Below, in pieces: positions 27,000 through 38,113 of a stretch of DNA of 64,000 nucleotides. The notes below the pieces were generated by a model, which was not told where the DNA came from, ran no database searches, and saw only the letters and a program-made list of their open reading frames with translations. A program made the translations under genes and the position numbers. This DNA comes from Phycisphaerae bacterium (lineage in GTDB: Bacteria; Planctomycetota; Phycisphaerae; SM23-33), in NCBI GenBank assembly GCA_018335035.1, contig JAGXKT010000012.1:1-64000 (forward strand), given 5' to 3'. How positions within the stretch are numbered: the stretch's first letter is position 1; each line of letters starts with the position of its first letter.

Positions 27000-28253
27000 A
27001 TGCCCTCGAATACGCGCGAAACGAATCAGACGGCATCGGGCGACCGCGCCGCGGCGCCGCGGGGCCGCTACCTGCCTGCTGACGCGAGTATTTCGGCCCG
27101 CCCGGCAGCCGGAGGACGGGGAACGTATCTCACGGCCCATGTTTCGGCCGCGGCGGTGCGGGCGAATCTCGCCGTGCTGCGCCGCGCGGTGGGCCCGACG
27201 ACGGCGCTCTGTGCGGTGGTCAAGGCCGATTGCTACGGCCACGGGCTTTCGGGGCTTCTGGAGACGCTCGCCGTCGAGGCCGACTGGCTCGCCGTCAGCA
27301 CGCCCGCCGAGGCGATTGCGCTGCGAGACCTGGGCTACGACGGGCCGCTGCTGATGTTCTTCTCGGCCGGGGCGCTGGACGAGGCGGATCGGGCCGCCGT
27401 CTTGCGAGAACTCCTCGCCCGCGACGTGACGCTAACGGTGGTCTCCTCCGGGGAATTGCGCGAGCTGCGCCAGGCCGCCCGCGCCGCCGACCGGCCCGCG
27501 CGGGTCCACGTGATGGTCGATACCGGCATGGGCCGTTCCGGTGCGCCGGCCGGGAAGGTCGCCGCGCTGGTCGCGGACATCCGGGCGGCCGAGGGCTTGA
27601 CGCTGACCGGGCTGTACACGCACTTCGCCGTCGCCGACGAGCCGGTCGCCGATGCCGGCGCGGACGCCACGGCCGATCAGATGCGCCGCTTCCGCGAGGC
27701 GGTCGAGCTGTGCCGCGGCCGGGACCGCCTTCGGCTGCATGCGGCCAACTCCGCCGCCACGCTGACCCGCCCGCAGACGCACCTGGACATGGTCCGCCCG
27801 GGCATCGCCGTTTACGGCTACCGGCCGAACGACGACCTGCCGCTGGATGCCCGCCTGACACCCGCGCTGCGCCTGACGGGCCCGCTGATGCAGGTCAAAG
27901 ACGTGCCCGCCGGCGGCGCGTGCGGCTACGGCCTGACGCATACCTTTCGGCGCGACAGCCGCATCGGGCTCGTGCCCGTCGGGTACGCCGACGGCTACGA
28001 CCGCGCGCTGTCCAACCGCGGCGTGATGCGGGTTCGCGGGCGCGACGTGCCCGTCTGCGGGCGCGTCTCCATGGATCAGACCATCGTCGACCTGACCGAC
28101 GTGCCGGGCGCGCGCGTCGGCGACGCGGTCGAGATCATCTCGGCCGACGCGGGCGCGCCGAACAGCGTCGAGCACATCGCGCGACTGTGCGAGACCATCC
28201 CCTACGAGGTTACCTGCCGCCTCGGCGGCCGCATCCGACGCATGGTCGAATAG
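27000..28253 (+). CDS. alr: Alanine racemase
   Basis: Alr makes D-alanine for peptidoglycan using PLP. The PLP-lysine motif AVVKADCYGHG (near residue 75), the CGYG tyrosine region and GYADGYDRALSNRG are present. The product is 417 residues, with about 40 residues before the usual N-terminus that look unstructured; the ATG at 27000 has GGAAGG upstream. A start closer to TYLTAHVSAAAVRANLA cannot be excluded. Presence of alr supports an organism with at least some peptidoglycan. Confidence 0.94.
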   Translation: MPSNTRETNQTASGDRAAAPRGRYLPADASISARPAAGGRGTYLTAHVSAAAVRANLAVLRRAVGPTTALCAVVKADCYGHGLSGLLETLAVEADWLAVSTPAEAIALRDLGYDGPLLMFFSAGALDEADRAAVLRELLARDVTLTVVSSGELRELRQAARAADRPARVHVMVDTGMGRSGAPAGKVAALVADIRAAEGLTLTGLYTHFAVADEPVADAGADATADQMRRFREAVELCRGRDRLRLHAANSAATLTRPQTHLDMVRPGIAVYGYRPNDDLPLDARLTPALRLTGPLMQVKDVPAGGACGYGLTHTFRRDSRIGLVPVGYADGYDRALSNRGVMRVRGRDVPVCGRVSMDQTIVDLTDVPGARVGDAVEIISADAGAPNSVEHIARLCETIPYEVTCRLGGRIRRMVE

Positions 28254-28269
28254 CCGGAGAGCCGCGACG

Positions 28270-28980
28270 ATGAAGCACGGCACAGGCCTCAGCGCGCACA
28301 CATCACCGGTGGTGCGGGCGCTGCTTGGCGCCGAGGTCGTCGCCTACGTGGCCGTGTTCATCGCGTACGTATGGATCGCGCTGCCGGACGCGGGGCGTTT
28401 GGGGGCGTGGAACGCGGCCTTTGGCGTCTTCGCCATCGGCGTTCCGGTGGCGCTGAACCTTCTGCACGGCGACCGCCCGCGCGACTCGGGCATTCGGCTG
28501 GATACGCTGGCTTGCGCGACGCGGGGCGTCGCGCTCGCCACGGCCGTCATGGGCGGCGGCGTGGTCGCGACCGGGCTGGTCGTCGGCGGATTGCACTGGG
28601 ACGGCTGGGCGCGCTTCGGTGAACGGATAGGGCTGTATCTTGCCTGGGGCCTCGTGCAGCAGTATCTCCTTCAGGCGTTCGCGCTGCGGCGGCTGCGGCA
28701 GGCGGGGCTGCCGGTGGCGCCGGCGGCAGTTCTGGCGGCGGGGCTGTTCGCGGCCGTGCATGCGCCCAACTGGCCGCTGGTCGCCCTGACGGCGGGGGCG
28801 GGATGCGTGTGGTGCGTGCTGTTTATCCGAACGCCGAACCTGCTGCCGCTGGGCGTGGCGCACGCGGCGCTGGCGGTGGCCGTGTATTACGCCTGGCCGA
28901 TGGACTGGCACATGGGCCTGGCGATCGGACCGGAATATCTCCAGCGCGCCGCCGACGTGGCGCGCTTCGGCTGGCCGTAG
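28270..28980 (+). CDS. CPBP-family membrane protein (Abi/CAAX protease-like)
   Basis: The 236-residue protein has about six to seven hydrophobic helices and the layout of CPBP intramembrane proteins: LAWGLVQQYLLQAFALRRL, then FAAVHAPNW, then GVAHAALAVAVYYAW. In the usual motif 1 the pair is EE; here it is QQ, so the catalytic glutamates seem replaced. The two histidine motifs are kept. Protease activity is therefore doubtful. It follows alr by 16 bases with a GGAGA ribosome site, so it is probably in the same operon. Confidence 0.7.
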   Translation: MKHGTGLSAHTSPVVRALLGAEVVAYVAVFIAYVWIALPDAGRLGAWNAAFGVFAIGVPVALNLLHGDRPRDSGIRLDTLACATRGVALATAVMGGGVVATGLVVGGLHWDGWARFGERIGLYLAWGLVQQYLLQAFALRRLRQAGLPVAPAAVLAAGLFAAVHAPNWPLVALTAGAGCVWCVLFIRTPNLLPLGVAHAALAVAVYYAWPMDWHMGLAIGPEYLQRAADVARFGWP

Positions 28981-29244
28981 CGACGCGAGCGCAGTCTCCT
29001 GTGTTTTCGCCGCGTTCCCATGTGGCGCGGCGCCAGAGACCGCGGCGGACGGTCAGGGCGTTCGACGTTCGGAGGTCGACGTTCGACGACCCGCGCCATG
29101 CTCCGTGTCGTTTGAGCCCGTCGCTGTAGCGTGTCTTTGTCCCTCTATGGCTATCTGCTCCGTTCTGCGTAGCGGCTGAGCAGAGCAGGGCTGTGTCGCA
29201 CGCCCTTTGGGCCGCCGCCGTGCCTGCGAGCGGGACCTGACGTG
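28981..29244. other. Non-coding gap with short GACGTTCG repeats
   Basis: No gene is supported in this convergent gap. Around 29059-29093 GTTCGACG/GACGTTCG units are repeated closely (CGTTCGACGTTCGGAGG followed by TCGACGTTCGACG). I see no terminator with a T-run. Confidence 0.4.
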
Positions 29245-29847
29245 TTACCCGAGCTTGCGGAGCACTTCGTCGATGGCGTCGTATTCCTGCTGCATCTGGT
29301 CGCGCTGCTCGCGGACTTCCGCGACGACCTCCGGCGGGGCGGTGTTGACGAATTCCTCGTCGTCGAGCTGGTCGGAGAACTGCTCGATCCGCTCGCGGAG
29401 CATCTCCATCCGCCGGCGCAGCAGTTCGATGCGCTCGGCCTTGCTGGCCGGGCCTTCCATCAGCGTCTCCATGACGCCCTCGGCGACGTAGATGGGCGTG
29501 TCCATGGCGGCGCCGAGGGCGATCGCGTCGGAGGGGCGCGAATCGATCTCCAGCATGCCGCCATCCTGACGAATGTGCAGCCGCGCGTAGAACGTGTGCT
29601 CGCGCAGGTCGTTGATGACGATCTTTTCGAGCTTCCCGCCCATGGCGTGAATGACGCCGGCCAGCAGATCGTGCGTCATCGGGCGCGGTGTCTCGATGCC
29701 CTTGAGGCGGCGGTCGATCGCCAGGGCCTCATTGATGCCGATCAGGATTGGAAAGCCGCGGTCGCCGTCGACTTCCTTCAGGAAGACCACCTGCTGTTCG
29801 CCCAATTCGGTGATGAGGATCCGCGACAGCTCAACGGGGATGTCCAT
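29245..29847 (-). CDS. Bifunctional nuclease family protein with ValRS-like coiled-coil tail
   Basis: Residues about 1-130 match the bifunctional nuclease (DUF151) domain: MDIPVELSRILITELGEQ, FPILIGINEALAID, RPMTHDLL and SRPSDAIALG. In most relatives this is followed by nothing or a UVR motif. Here the last 65 residues form a coiled coil that aligns without gaps to the C-terminal arm of the ValRS encoded 1.1 kb away (LDDEEFVNTAPPEVV against LDNENFVEKAPAEVV; 23 of 61 identical). A promoter (TTGTCC 29913-29918, 18 bases, TAGAAT 29889-29894) sets a leader that excludes the longest start. The ATG at 29871 is a second option. Function is probably nucleic-acid related. Confidence 0.85.
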   Translation of the reverse strand: MDIPVELSRILITELGEQQVVFLKEVDGDRGFPILIGINEALAIDRRLKGIETPRPMTHDLLAGVIHAMGGKLEKIVINDLREHTFYARLHIRQDGGMLEIDSRPSDAIALGAAMDTPIYVAEGVMETLMEGPASKAERIELLRRRMEMLRERIEQFSDQLDDEEFVNTAPPEVVAEVREQRDQMQQEYDAIDEVLRKLG

Positions 29848-29888
29848 GGCGACTCTCGCTTCTTGGCCCATGAGGGGCCTGCAGGTGA

Positions 29889-29918
29889 ATTCTAGCGTCC
29901 CCGCCCCCGAGCGGACAA
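29889..29918 (-). promoter_or_regulatory. Promoter of the bifunctional nuclease gene
   Basis: Reading the minus strand, TTGTCC (29918-29913, 4 of 6) is followed after 18 bases by TAGAAT (29894-29889, 5 of 6). Transcription would begin near 29882, about 35 bases before the chosen ATG at 29847. Confidence 0.5.
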
Positions 29919-29943
29919 GCAACCCCTGTCCGGCGACGGGCGT

Positions 29944-30378
29944 TCAGTTGACCAGCAGCTTCTGAAAGCGAACGGCGCGGACGATCGCCTGCGGCAGAGC
30001 GGCGTTAAATCGCTGACGGAGGTCGGCGGCGGCGCGCCGCCGGCCGTCTTCACCGCGCAATGCCGTCGGTGGCTGATCGGCGAAGTACAGTATCGCCGCG
30101 TTACGCAGCACGGGGGCCTGCGTCTCGACGAGGTGCGCCGCCGCGCGGTCTTCCTCAGCCAGGCCGATGTCGATGACCGCTTCCACGCGCCGGTCAAGCG
30201 ATGGCGTTCGGGCGTTGGTGCGAATCTCGCCCAGGCGAACGTATGTCGCCGCCGGTGGCTCAGCGCCGAATGCGGACCAGTCGACGCCCCAGCCGGGCTC
30301 GCCGGCGCAGCCGGCCGCCAGAATCGCCACCGCGATCGCTCCCGTCCGCAACGTCCCGTATTGAAGCACCCGTAACAT
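29944..30378 (-). CDS. FliL-like lipoprotein (second of pair)
   Basis: A 144-residue exported protein with a signal peptide and lipobox LAAGC (Cys24). The remaining 120 residues follow the pattern of the FliL domain: ATYVRLGEIRTN, a strand pair, an APVLRNAAILYFADQ helix, GEDGRRRAAADLRQRFN and a final strand AVRFQKLLVN. FliL stabilises flagellar stators, but FliL-like domains also occur in other membrane proteins. No flagellar gene is nearby. It lies 18 bases after its FliL-like partner and is likely co-transcribed. Confidence 0.65.
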   Translation of the reverse strand: MLRVLQYGTLRTGAIAVAILAAGCAGEPGWGVDWSAFGAEPPAATYVRLGEIRTNARTPSLDRRVEAVIDIGLAEEDRAAAHLVETQAPVLRNAAILYFADQPPTALRGEDGRRRAAADLRQRFNAALPQAIVRAVRFQKLLVN

Positions 30379-30396
30379 GGCCTGTTCGCTCGCTTC

Positions 30397-30834
30397 TCAG
30401 TGCACGGCGAATTCCGTGAACACCACGCGCCGCACGACGCCCTCGCCCAGGATGTCGTTGAGCCGCAGGCGAATGTCGTTCTGAAGCCGCCTGAGCCCTT
30501 CGGCGCCGACCAACTCGTCGAGCGAGCGGCCGGCAAGACATCGCACAAGCTTCTCGCGGAGGGCGAGCCAGTCGGACTCCAGACGCTGGCGGACCTGGGG
30601 CGACGCCTTTTGGGAAACGCCCACGGCGACCGTCGCCCTCAGGTAGCGCGCCTGGTCGGGCCGGGCCAGTGTCGCCATGGCCGGCTCGAGCGTGTGATAG
30701 ACAAGCGGCGCCTCGCCGGCCGGGTTGGCGCGGGCGTTGCTCGCGGCGCTGCCCGTATCGTTCGCCAGCCCCTCCAGCGTGCAGCCGCAGGCGAGGCAGA
30801 CGCAACCGGCCAGTATGAGCGTCCGTCCGTGCAT
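30397..30834 (-). CDS. FliL-like lipoprotein (first of pair)
   Basis: A 145-residue protein with a short hydrophobic signal containing LAGC and CGC lipobox candidates. From about residue 65 it matches the FliL domain closely: RYLRATVAVGVSQ, a long helix (LESDWLALREKLVRCL), RSLDELVGAEGLRRLQNDIR, LNDILGEGVVRRVVFTEF and a C-terminal Val-His. The start at 30834 (MHGRTLILAGCVC) excludes a long basic extension without similarity. It sits 73 bases after valS on the same strand. Stator-like or envelope roles are possible but unproven. Confidence 0.72.
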   Translation of the reverse strand: MHGRTLILAGCVCLACGCTLEGLANDTGSAASNARANPAGEAPLVYHTLEPAMATLARPDQARYLRATVAVGVSQKASPQVRQRLESDWLALREKLVRCLAGRSLDELVGAEGLRRLQNDIRLRLNDILGEGVVRRVVFTEFAVH

Positions 30835-30907
30835 TGGCGTTCCGGTCAACCGCCCCCGCAATGGCGGCATTGTACGCGCCGCGTCCGGTCGCCTACAAGG
30901 GCGCGTA

Positions 30908-34924
<4,017 letters not shown>

Positions 34925-34972
34925 AGGGCTCGTGTGCGGGCGGTTGGGGGCGAACCGGCCGCGGTCGGGGCG

Positions 34973-36574
34973 TTAGGCATCCTCGGCGTCCAGCTCGCAC
35001 AGGAGTTTGTATTCGACGGCGTCAACCAGCGCCAGCCAGGACGCTTCGATGATATTCTCGCTGACGCCGACACTGCCGAAGTACCCGTGGCCGCTTTCGT
35101 CGTGCCAGTCGATCATCACGCGGACCTTGGCGGCGGTCTCCGCGGCCGTGTTGACCACTCGCACCTTGTAGTCCACCAGGTGCAGCGCGTCAACGGCCGG
35201 ATAATGACACCGCAGCGCCGCGCACAGCGCGCGGTGCAGCGAATCGACGGGCCCGTGCCCTTCGGCGACGGTATGACCAAGCTCGCCGTCCACCCGCAGC
35301 TTGACGATGCCTTCTGTGCCCGCCTCGGTGCCGTCGTGTTTGAAGATCACGCAGCGGTAGTGGTCCAGGTCCCACAACGGCCGATACCACGTCCCCCCCA
35401 GCGTCTTGCGGATGAGCACCTCGAAGCTGGCCTCGGCCGCCTCGAACTGCCAGCCGTCGCCTTCGAGTTCCGCCAGGCGGTCGAGGACGCGACGCTGGGC
35501 GTCCTTGTCCTCGGCGAGGTTGAATTTCGCCGGGGCGTTGGCGGCGATGGTGCTGAGCCCCGACAGCTCGCTGACCAGCACGCGCCGCGTGTTGCCGACC
35601 TGCTCGGGGGCGATGTGCTCGTACGTCCGGGCGTTTTGCTGCACGGCGTGGACGTGCATGCCGCCCTTGTGGGCGAAGGCGCCGGGCCCGACGAACGGCT
35701 GATTCTGCCGCAGGTTCAGGTTCGCCAACTCGCAGAAGTAGCGGTTCGTCTCGGTCAGGTGTTCCAGCGTGCCGGCGCGGAGCACGTCGTAGCCGTACTT
35801 CAACGCGAGATTCGCCACCACGGCCGTCAGGTCCGCGTTGCCGCACCGCTCGCCGACGCCGTTGAGCGTGCCCTGGACCTGCACGGCGCCGCTGCGAACC
35901 GCGGCCAGCGTGTTGGCCACGCCCACGCCGGCGTCGTCGTGGCAGTGAATCGCCAGTGGCGCGTCCGGTAGGGCGTCCCGCGCGGCGGCGACGCCTTCGG
36001 CGATCTGTTCGGGCAGCGAGCCGCCGTTGGTGTCGCACAGCGCCAGGCAGCTTGCCCCGGCCTCAGACGCGGCGCGAAGCGTGCGGATCGCATAATCGGG
36101 GTTCGCCCGCCATCCGTCGAAGAAATGCTCGGCGTCGAAGACGACTTCGCGCCCCGCATCGACGCAGTAGCGGACGGAGTCGGCGATCATGGCGAGGTTC
36201 TCGTCGGCGTCGGTCCGCAGGACCTCGCGAACGTGCAGGTCCCAGCTTTTGCCGACCAGCGCTACCACAGGCGTCCCGGCCGCCAGCAGCGCCGCCAGCC
36301 CGGCGTCCTCGGCCGCCGCGACGCCCTTGCGCCGTGTCATGCCGAAGCCCACGATTTTCGCATGCGTCAGCCCCCGCGAGCGGATCTGCTCGAAGAACGC
36401 CTGGTCCTTCGGATTGCTCAGCGGGTAGCCGCCCTCGATGTAGTCCACGCCGAGCTTGTCGAGCGCCTCGGCGGTGGCCAGCTTGTCCTCGACGGACAAG
36501 CTGATGCCCTCGGTCTGCGCGCCGTCGCGAAGCGTGGTGTCGTAGACTTCGATGCGTTGTCCGTGTGATGGCAT
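34973..36574 (-). CDS. cimA: (R)-citramalate synthase
   Basis: CimA condenses pyruvate and acetyl-CoA to citramalate, the threonine-independent entry to isoleucine. The 533-residue product has the HMG-CoA lyase-like barrel ([41 protein letters not shown]) and a C-terminal LeuA-type regulatory domain (about 400-530). Motifs such as [12 protein letters not shown] and [10 protein letters not shown] favour citramalate over isopropylmalate synthase. It lies 48 bases before valS on the same strand. Its leader has a full attenuator. The ribosome site just before the ATG is weak (CTGGAAC). Confidence 0.93.
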   Translation of the reverse strand: MPSHGQRIEVYDTTLRDGAQTEGISLSVEDKLATAEALDKLGVDYIEGGYPLSNPKDQAFFEQIRSRGLTHAKIVGFGMTRRKGVAAAEDAGLAALLAAGTPVVALVGKSWDLHVREVLRTDADENLAMIADSVRYCVDAGREVVFDAEHFFDGWRANPDYAIRTLRAASEAGASCLALCDTNGGSLPEQIAEGVAAARDALPDAPLAIHCHDDAGVGVANTLAAVRSGAVQVQGTLNGVGERCGNADLTAVVANLALKYGYDVLRAGTLEHLTETNRYFCELANLNLRQNQPFVGPGAFAHKGGMHVHAVQQNARTYEHIAPEQVGNTRRVLVSELSGLSTIAANAPAKFNLAEDKDAQRRVLDRLAELEGDGWQFEAAEASFEVLIRKTLGGTWYRPLWDLDHYRCVIFKHDGTEAGTEGIVKLRVDGELGHTVAEGHGPVDSLHRALCAALRCHYPAVDALHLVDYKVRVVNTAAETAAKVRVMIDWHDESGHGYFGSVGVSENIIEASWLALVDAVEYKLLCELDAEDA

Positions 36575-36591
36575 TGGTCTGTTCCAGGTAT

Positions 36592-36624
36592 AGAAAAACG
36601 GCCCTGAGGGGCTGCCTCAGGGCC
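36592..36624 (-). terminator. Intrinsic terminator in the cimA leader (attenuator)
   Basis: On the minus strand a perfect 10-bp stem GGCCCTGAGG / CCTCAGGGCC (36624-36615 and 36609-36600) with a 5-base loop is followed by GTTTTTC. It lies 18 bases before the cimA ATG, downstream of the leader peptide, so it must be conditional. Confidence 0.9.
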
Positions 36625-36665
36625 TTGGGACGAAGATAAAAGTCCGCCGCACCTGCCCTAAGGCA
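36613..36665 (-). promoter_or_regulatory. Antiterminator pairing overlapping the leader stop codon
   Basis: The segment UGCCUUAGGGC (36665-36655), which spans the stop codon of the leader peptide, can pair over 11 bases (one G.U) with GCCCUGAGGCA (36623-36613), the 5' arm of the terminator. The two pairings exclude each other. A ribosome at the stop codon would cover the upstream arm and allow termination. A ribosome stalled at the Ile/Val codons 6-11 codons earlier would leave it free. Confidence 0.8.
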
Positions 36666-36792
36666 CACGAGGGGCAACTACCGCAATAATGGCGATAGCG
36701 GGGCAGCCGCCCGGCCGCCCGTCCTGGCAGACGCATTCGACGCCGACCGCGGTCGCCGTCTCGCACAACGTTCGTGTCTGCGACAGCCGCAT
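36658..36792 (-). CDS. cimA leader peptide rich in Ile and Val
   Basis: A 44-codon frame starts at ATG 36792 with GGGAG (36804-36800) 7 bases upstream. It ends PAIAIIAVVAPRVP: three Ile and three Val codons within 11 codons (positions 33-43), just before the stop. Ribosome stalling here when charged Ile- or Val-tRNA is scarce would control the terminator below. The first 30 residues are cysteine- and threonine-rich and probably have no function as protein. The pattern matches the classical ilv/leu leader peptides of enteric bacteria but is independent in sequence. Confidence 0.82.
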   Translation of the reverse strand: MRLSQTRTLCETATAVGVECVCQDGRPGGCPAIAIIAVVAPRVP

Positions 36793-36827
36793 CTCAGGAC
36801 TCCCGTGCCTCTCAGGGCATGCTGTAG

Positions 36828-36855
36828 GATATATCGGCCGGCGGGCGGACGTCAA
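36828..36855 (-). promoter_or_regulatory. Promoter of the cimA leader
   Basis: Reading the minus strand, TTGACG (36855-36850, 5 of 6) is followed after 16 bases by TATATC (36833-36828, 4 of 6). The start near 36821 gives a leader peptide ATG about 29 bases into the transcript. Confidence 0.65.
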
Positions 36856-36880
36856 TCAGGATTTTGCCGCCGCCGGGCGG

Positions 36881-36886
36881 TATAAT
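36881..36886 (+). promoter_or_regulatory. TATAAT -10 box before the M24 gene
   Basis: A perfect TATAAT lies 61 bases before the M24 GTG, in the shared 373-base gap with cimA. The region upstream has no clear -35 box. It is about 25 bases from the -35 box of the divergent cimA leader promoter, so the two promoters may interfere. Confidence 0.45.
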
Positions 36887-36947
36887 CCCGCCTTGTTGAA
36901 GCCCGCAGCGAGACCGCCGCCGGCTTCGAGAGCGACGGAAACTGCCC

Positions 36948-38057
36948 GTGACCCCTGCCGAAGAGCGACAGATCAAGCATCAACGCGTGGTGGGCTATCT
37001 CGACACGCACGATCTGGACGGCGTGCTGCTGAGCCGACGCTGCAACTTCAACTGGTATACCGGCGGGGCGCGCAATTACGTCGCCGAGGCCTGCGATGCG
37101 GGAAACAGCGCCCTGCTTGTGGAGCGGGCGGGGGCGACCGTTCTGGCCAACAACACCGAAGCGCCCCGGCTGGCGGCCGAGGACCTCGCTGCCGCCGATC
37201 TCGATTTTCAAACGTTCGACTACTACGACGCCACGGGCGCGGGAAAGGCATTCGACGCGGCACTGAGCGGCAAGCGGGTCGCCGCGGATGTCCCCGCGGC
37301 CGGACGCGAACTGCCATCGCTCGACGCGATGTTTGATCGCCTGCGATGGGAGCTGACGCCCGCCGAGATCATGCGATATCGCGCTGTGTGCCGAGACGTG
37401 GCGGAGGCATTGGAGGCGGCGGCCCGAACGGCCGAGCCGGGCCGCAGCGAGCACGACCTGGCCGGCGAAACGGCCCTGCGACTTCGCGCGGCCGGCTGTA
37501 CGCCCTGGCTCTTGCTGGTCGGCACTGACGAGCGCATTGCCGCCTATCGCCACCCCTTGCCCACGGACAAACGCCTCGAACGCAAGGCCATGCTCGTGAC
37601 CTGCGCCGAGCGGGGGGGGCTGGTCGCGGCGATGACGCGGCTCGTGCATTTTGGGGCGATTCCGGACGAACTGGCCGAGCGTCACCGGGCGGCCGCAACG
37701 GTCACCGCGGCGCTGCTGACGGCGATGCGCCCGGGCCGGACGCTGGGCGCGCTGTTCGCTGAGGCGCAGGCGGCGTTTCGTGAGGCCGGCTTCGCCGACG
37801 AGTGGCGCGCGCTGCACGTGGGCGGCTCGTGCGGCTACCTGCCGCGCGAACGCAAGGCCGCACCCGGCGACGACACGGCGGTGCTTGCCGATCAGGCGTT
37901 TGCATGGAACCCCTCGGTCGCCGGAACCAAGTGCGAGGACACCGTCCTGTGCACGGACGAGGGCTGGCAGCGCCTCAGCGGGCAGACCGGCTGGCCGATG
38001 GAGGCGGCGGCCTGGAAGGGCGAATCGTTCGAACTACCGGGCATTCTTTCCCGATAG
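36948..38057 (+). CDS. M24 (aminopeptidase P-like) protein, probably inactive
   Basis: The 369-residue product has the two-domain layout of aminopeptidase P/creatinase proteins, with a creatinase N-terminal domain (about 1-130) and a pita-bread domain. Four of the five metal ligands of active family members seem replaced: the Asp pair appears as MLVTCA and AAMTRL, the GHGIG histidine region as HVGGSCGY, and the first Glu as AFAWNPSV. Only the second Glu (KCEDTVL) remains. Related proteins with WNPS are known in other phyla, but their role is unclear. The start is a GTG (36948) with weak ribosome site. Peptidase activity is unlikely. Confidence 0.75.
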   Translation: MTPAEERQIKHQRVVGYLDTHDLDGVLLSRRCNFNWYTGGARNYVAEACDAGNSALLVERAGATVLANNTEAPRLAAEDLAAADLDFQTFDYYDATGAGKAFDAALSGKRVAADVPAAGRELPSLDAMFDRLRWELTPAEIMRYRAVCRDVAEALEAAARTAEPGRSEHDLAGETALRLRAAGCTPWLLLVGTDERIAAYRHPLPTDKRLERKAMLVTCAERGGLVAAMTRLVHFGAIPDELAERHRAAATVTAALLTAMRPGRTLGALFAEAQAAFREAGFADEWRALHVGGSCGYLPRERKAAPGDDTAVLADQAFAWNPSVAGTKCEDTVLCTDEGWQRLSGQTGWPMEAAAWKGESFELPGILSR

Positions 38058-38113
38058 CGCGTCAGCGCGAACGCGGCGCCCGACGCGCATGGTGGTCGCA
38101 AGCGGCGTACGGC

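Noticed and set aside
36594-36624. A terminator for the upstream M24 gene
   Set aside because: That gene runs away from it on the other strand. The T-run is on the minus strand, in the direction of cimA.
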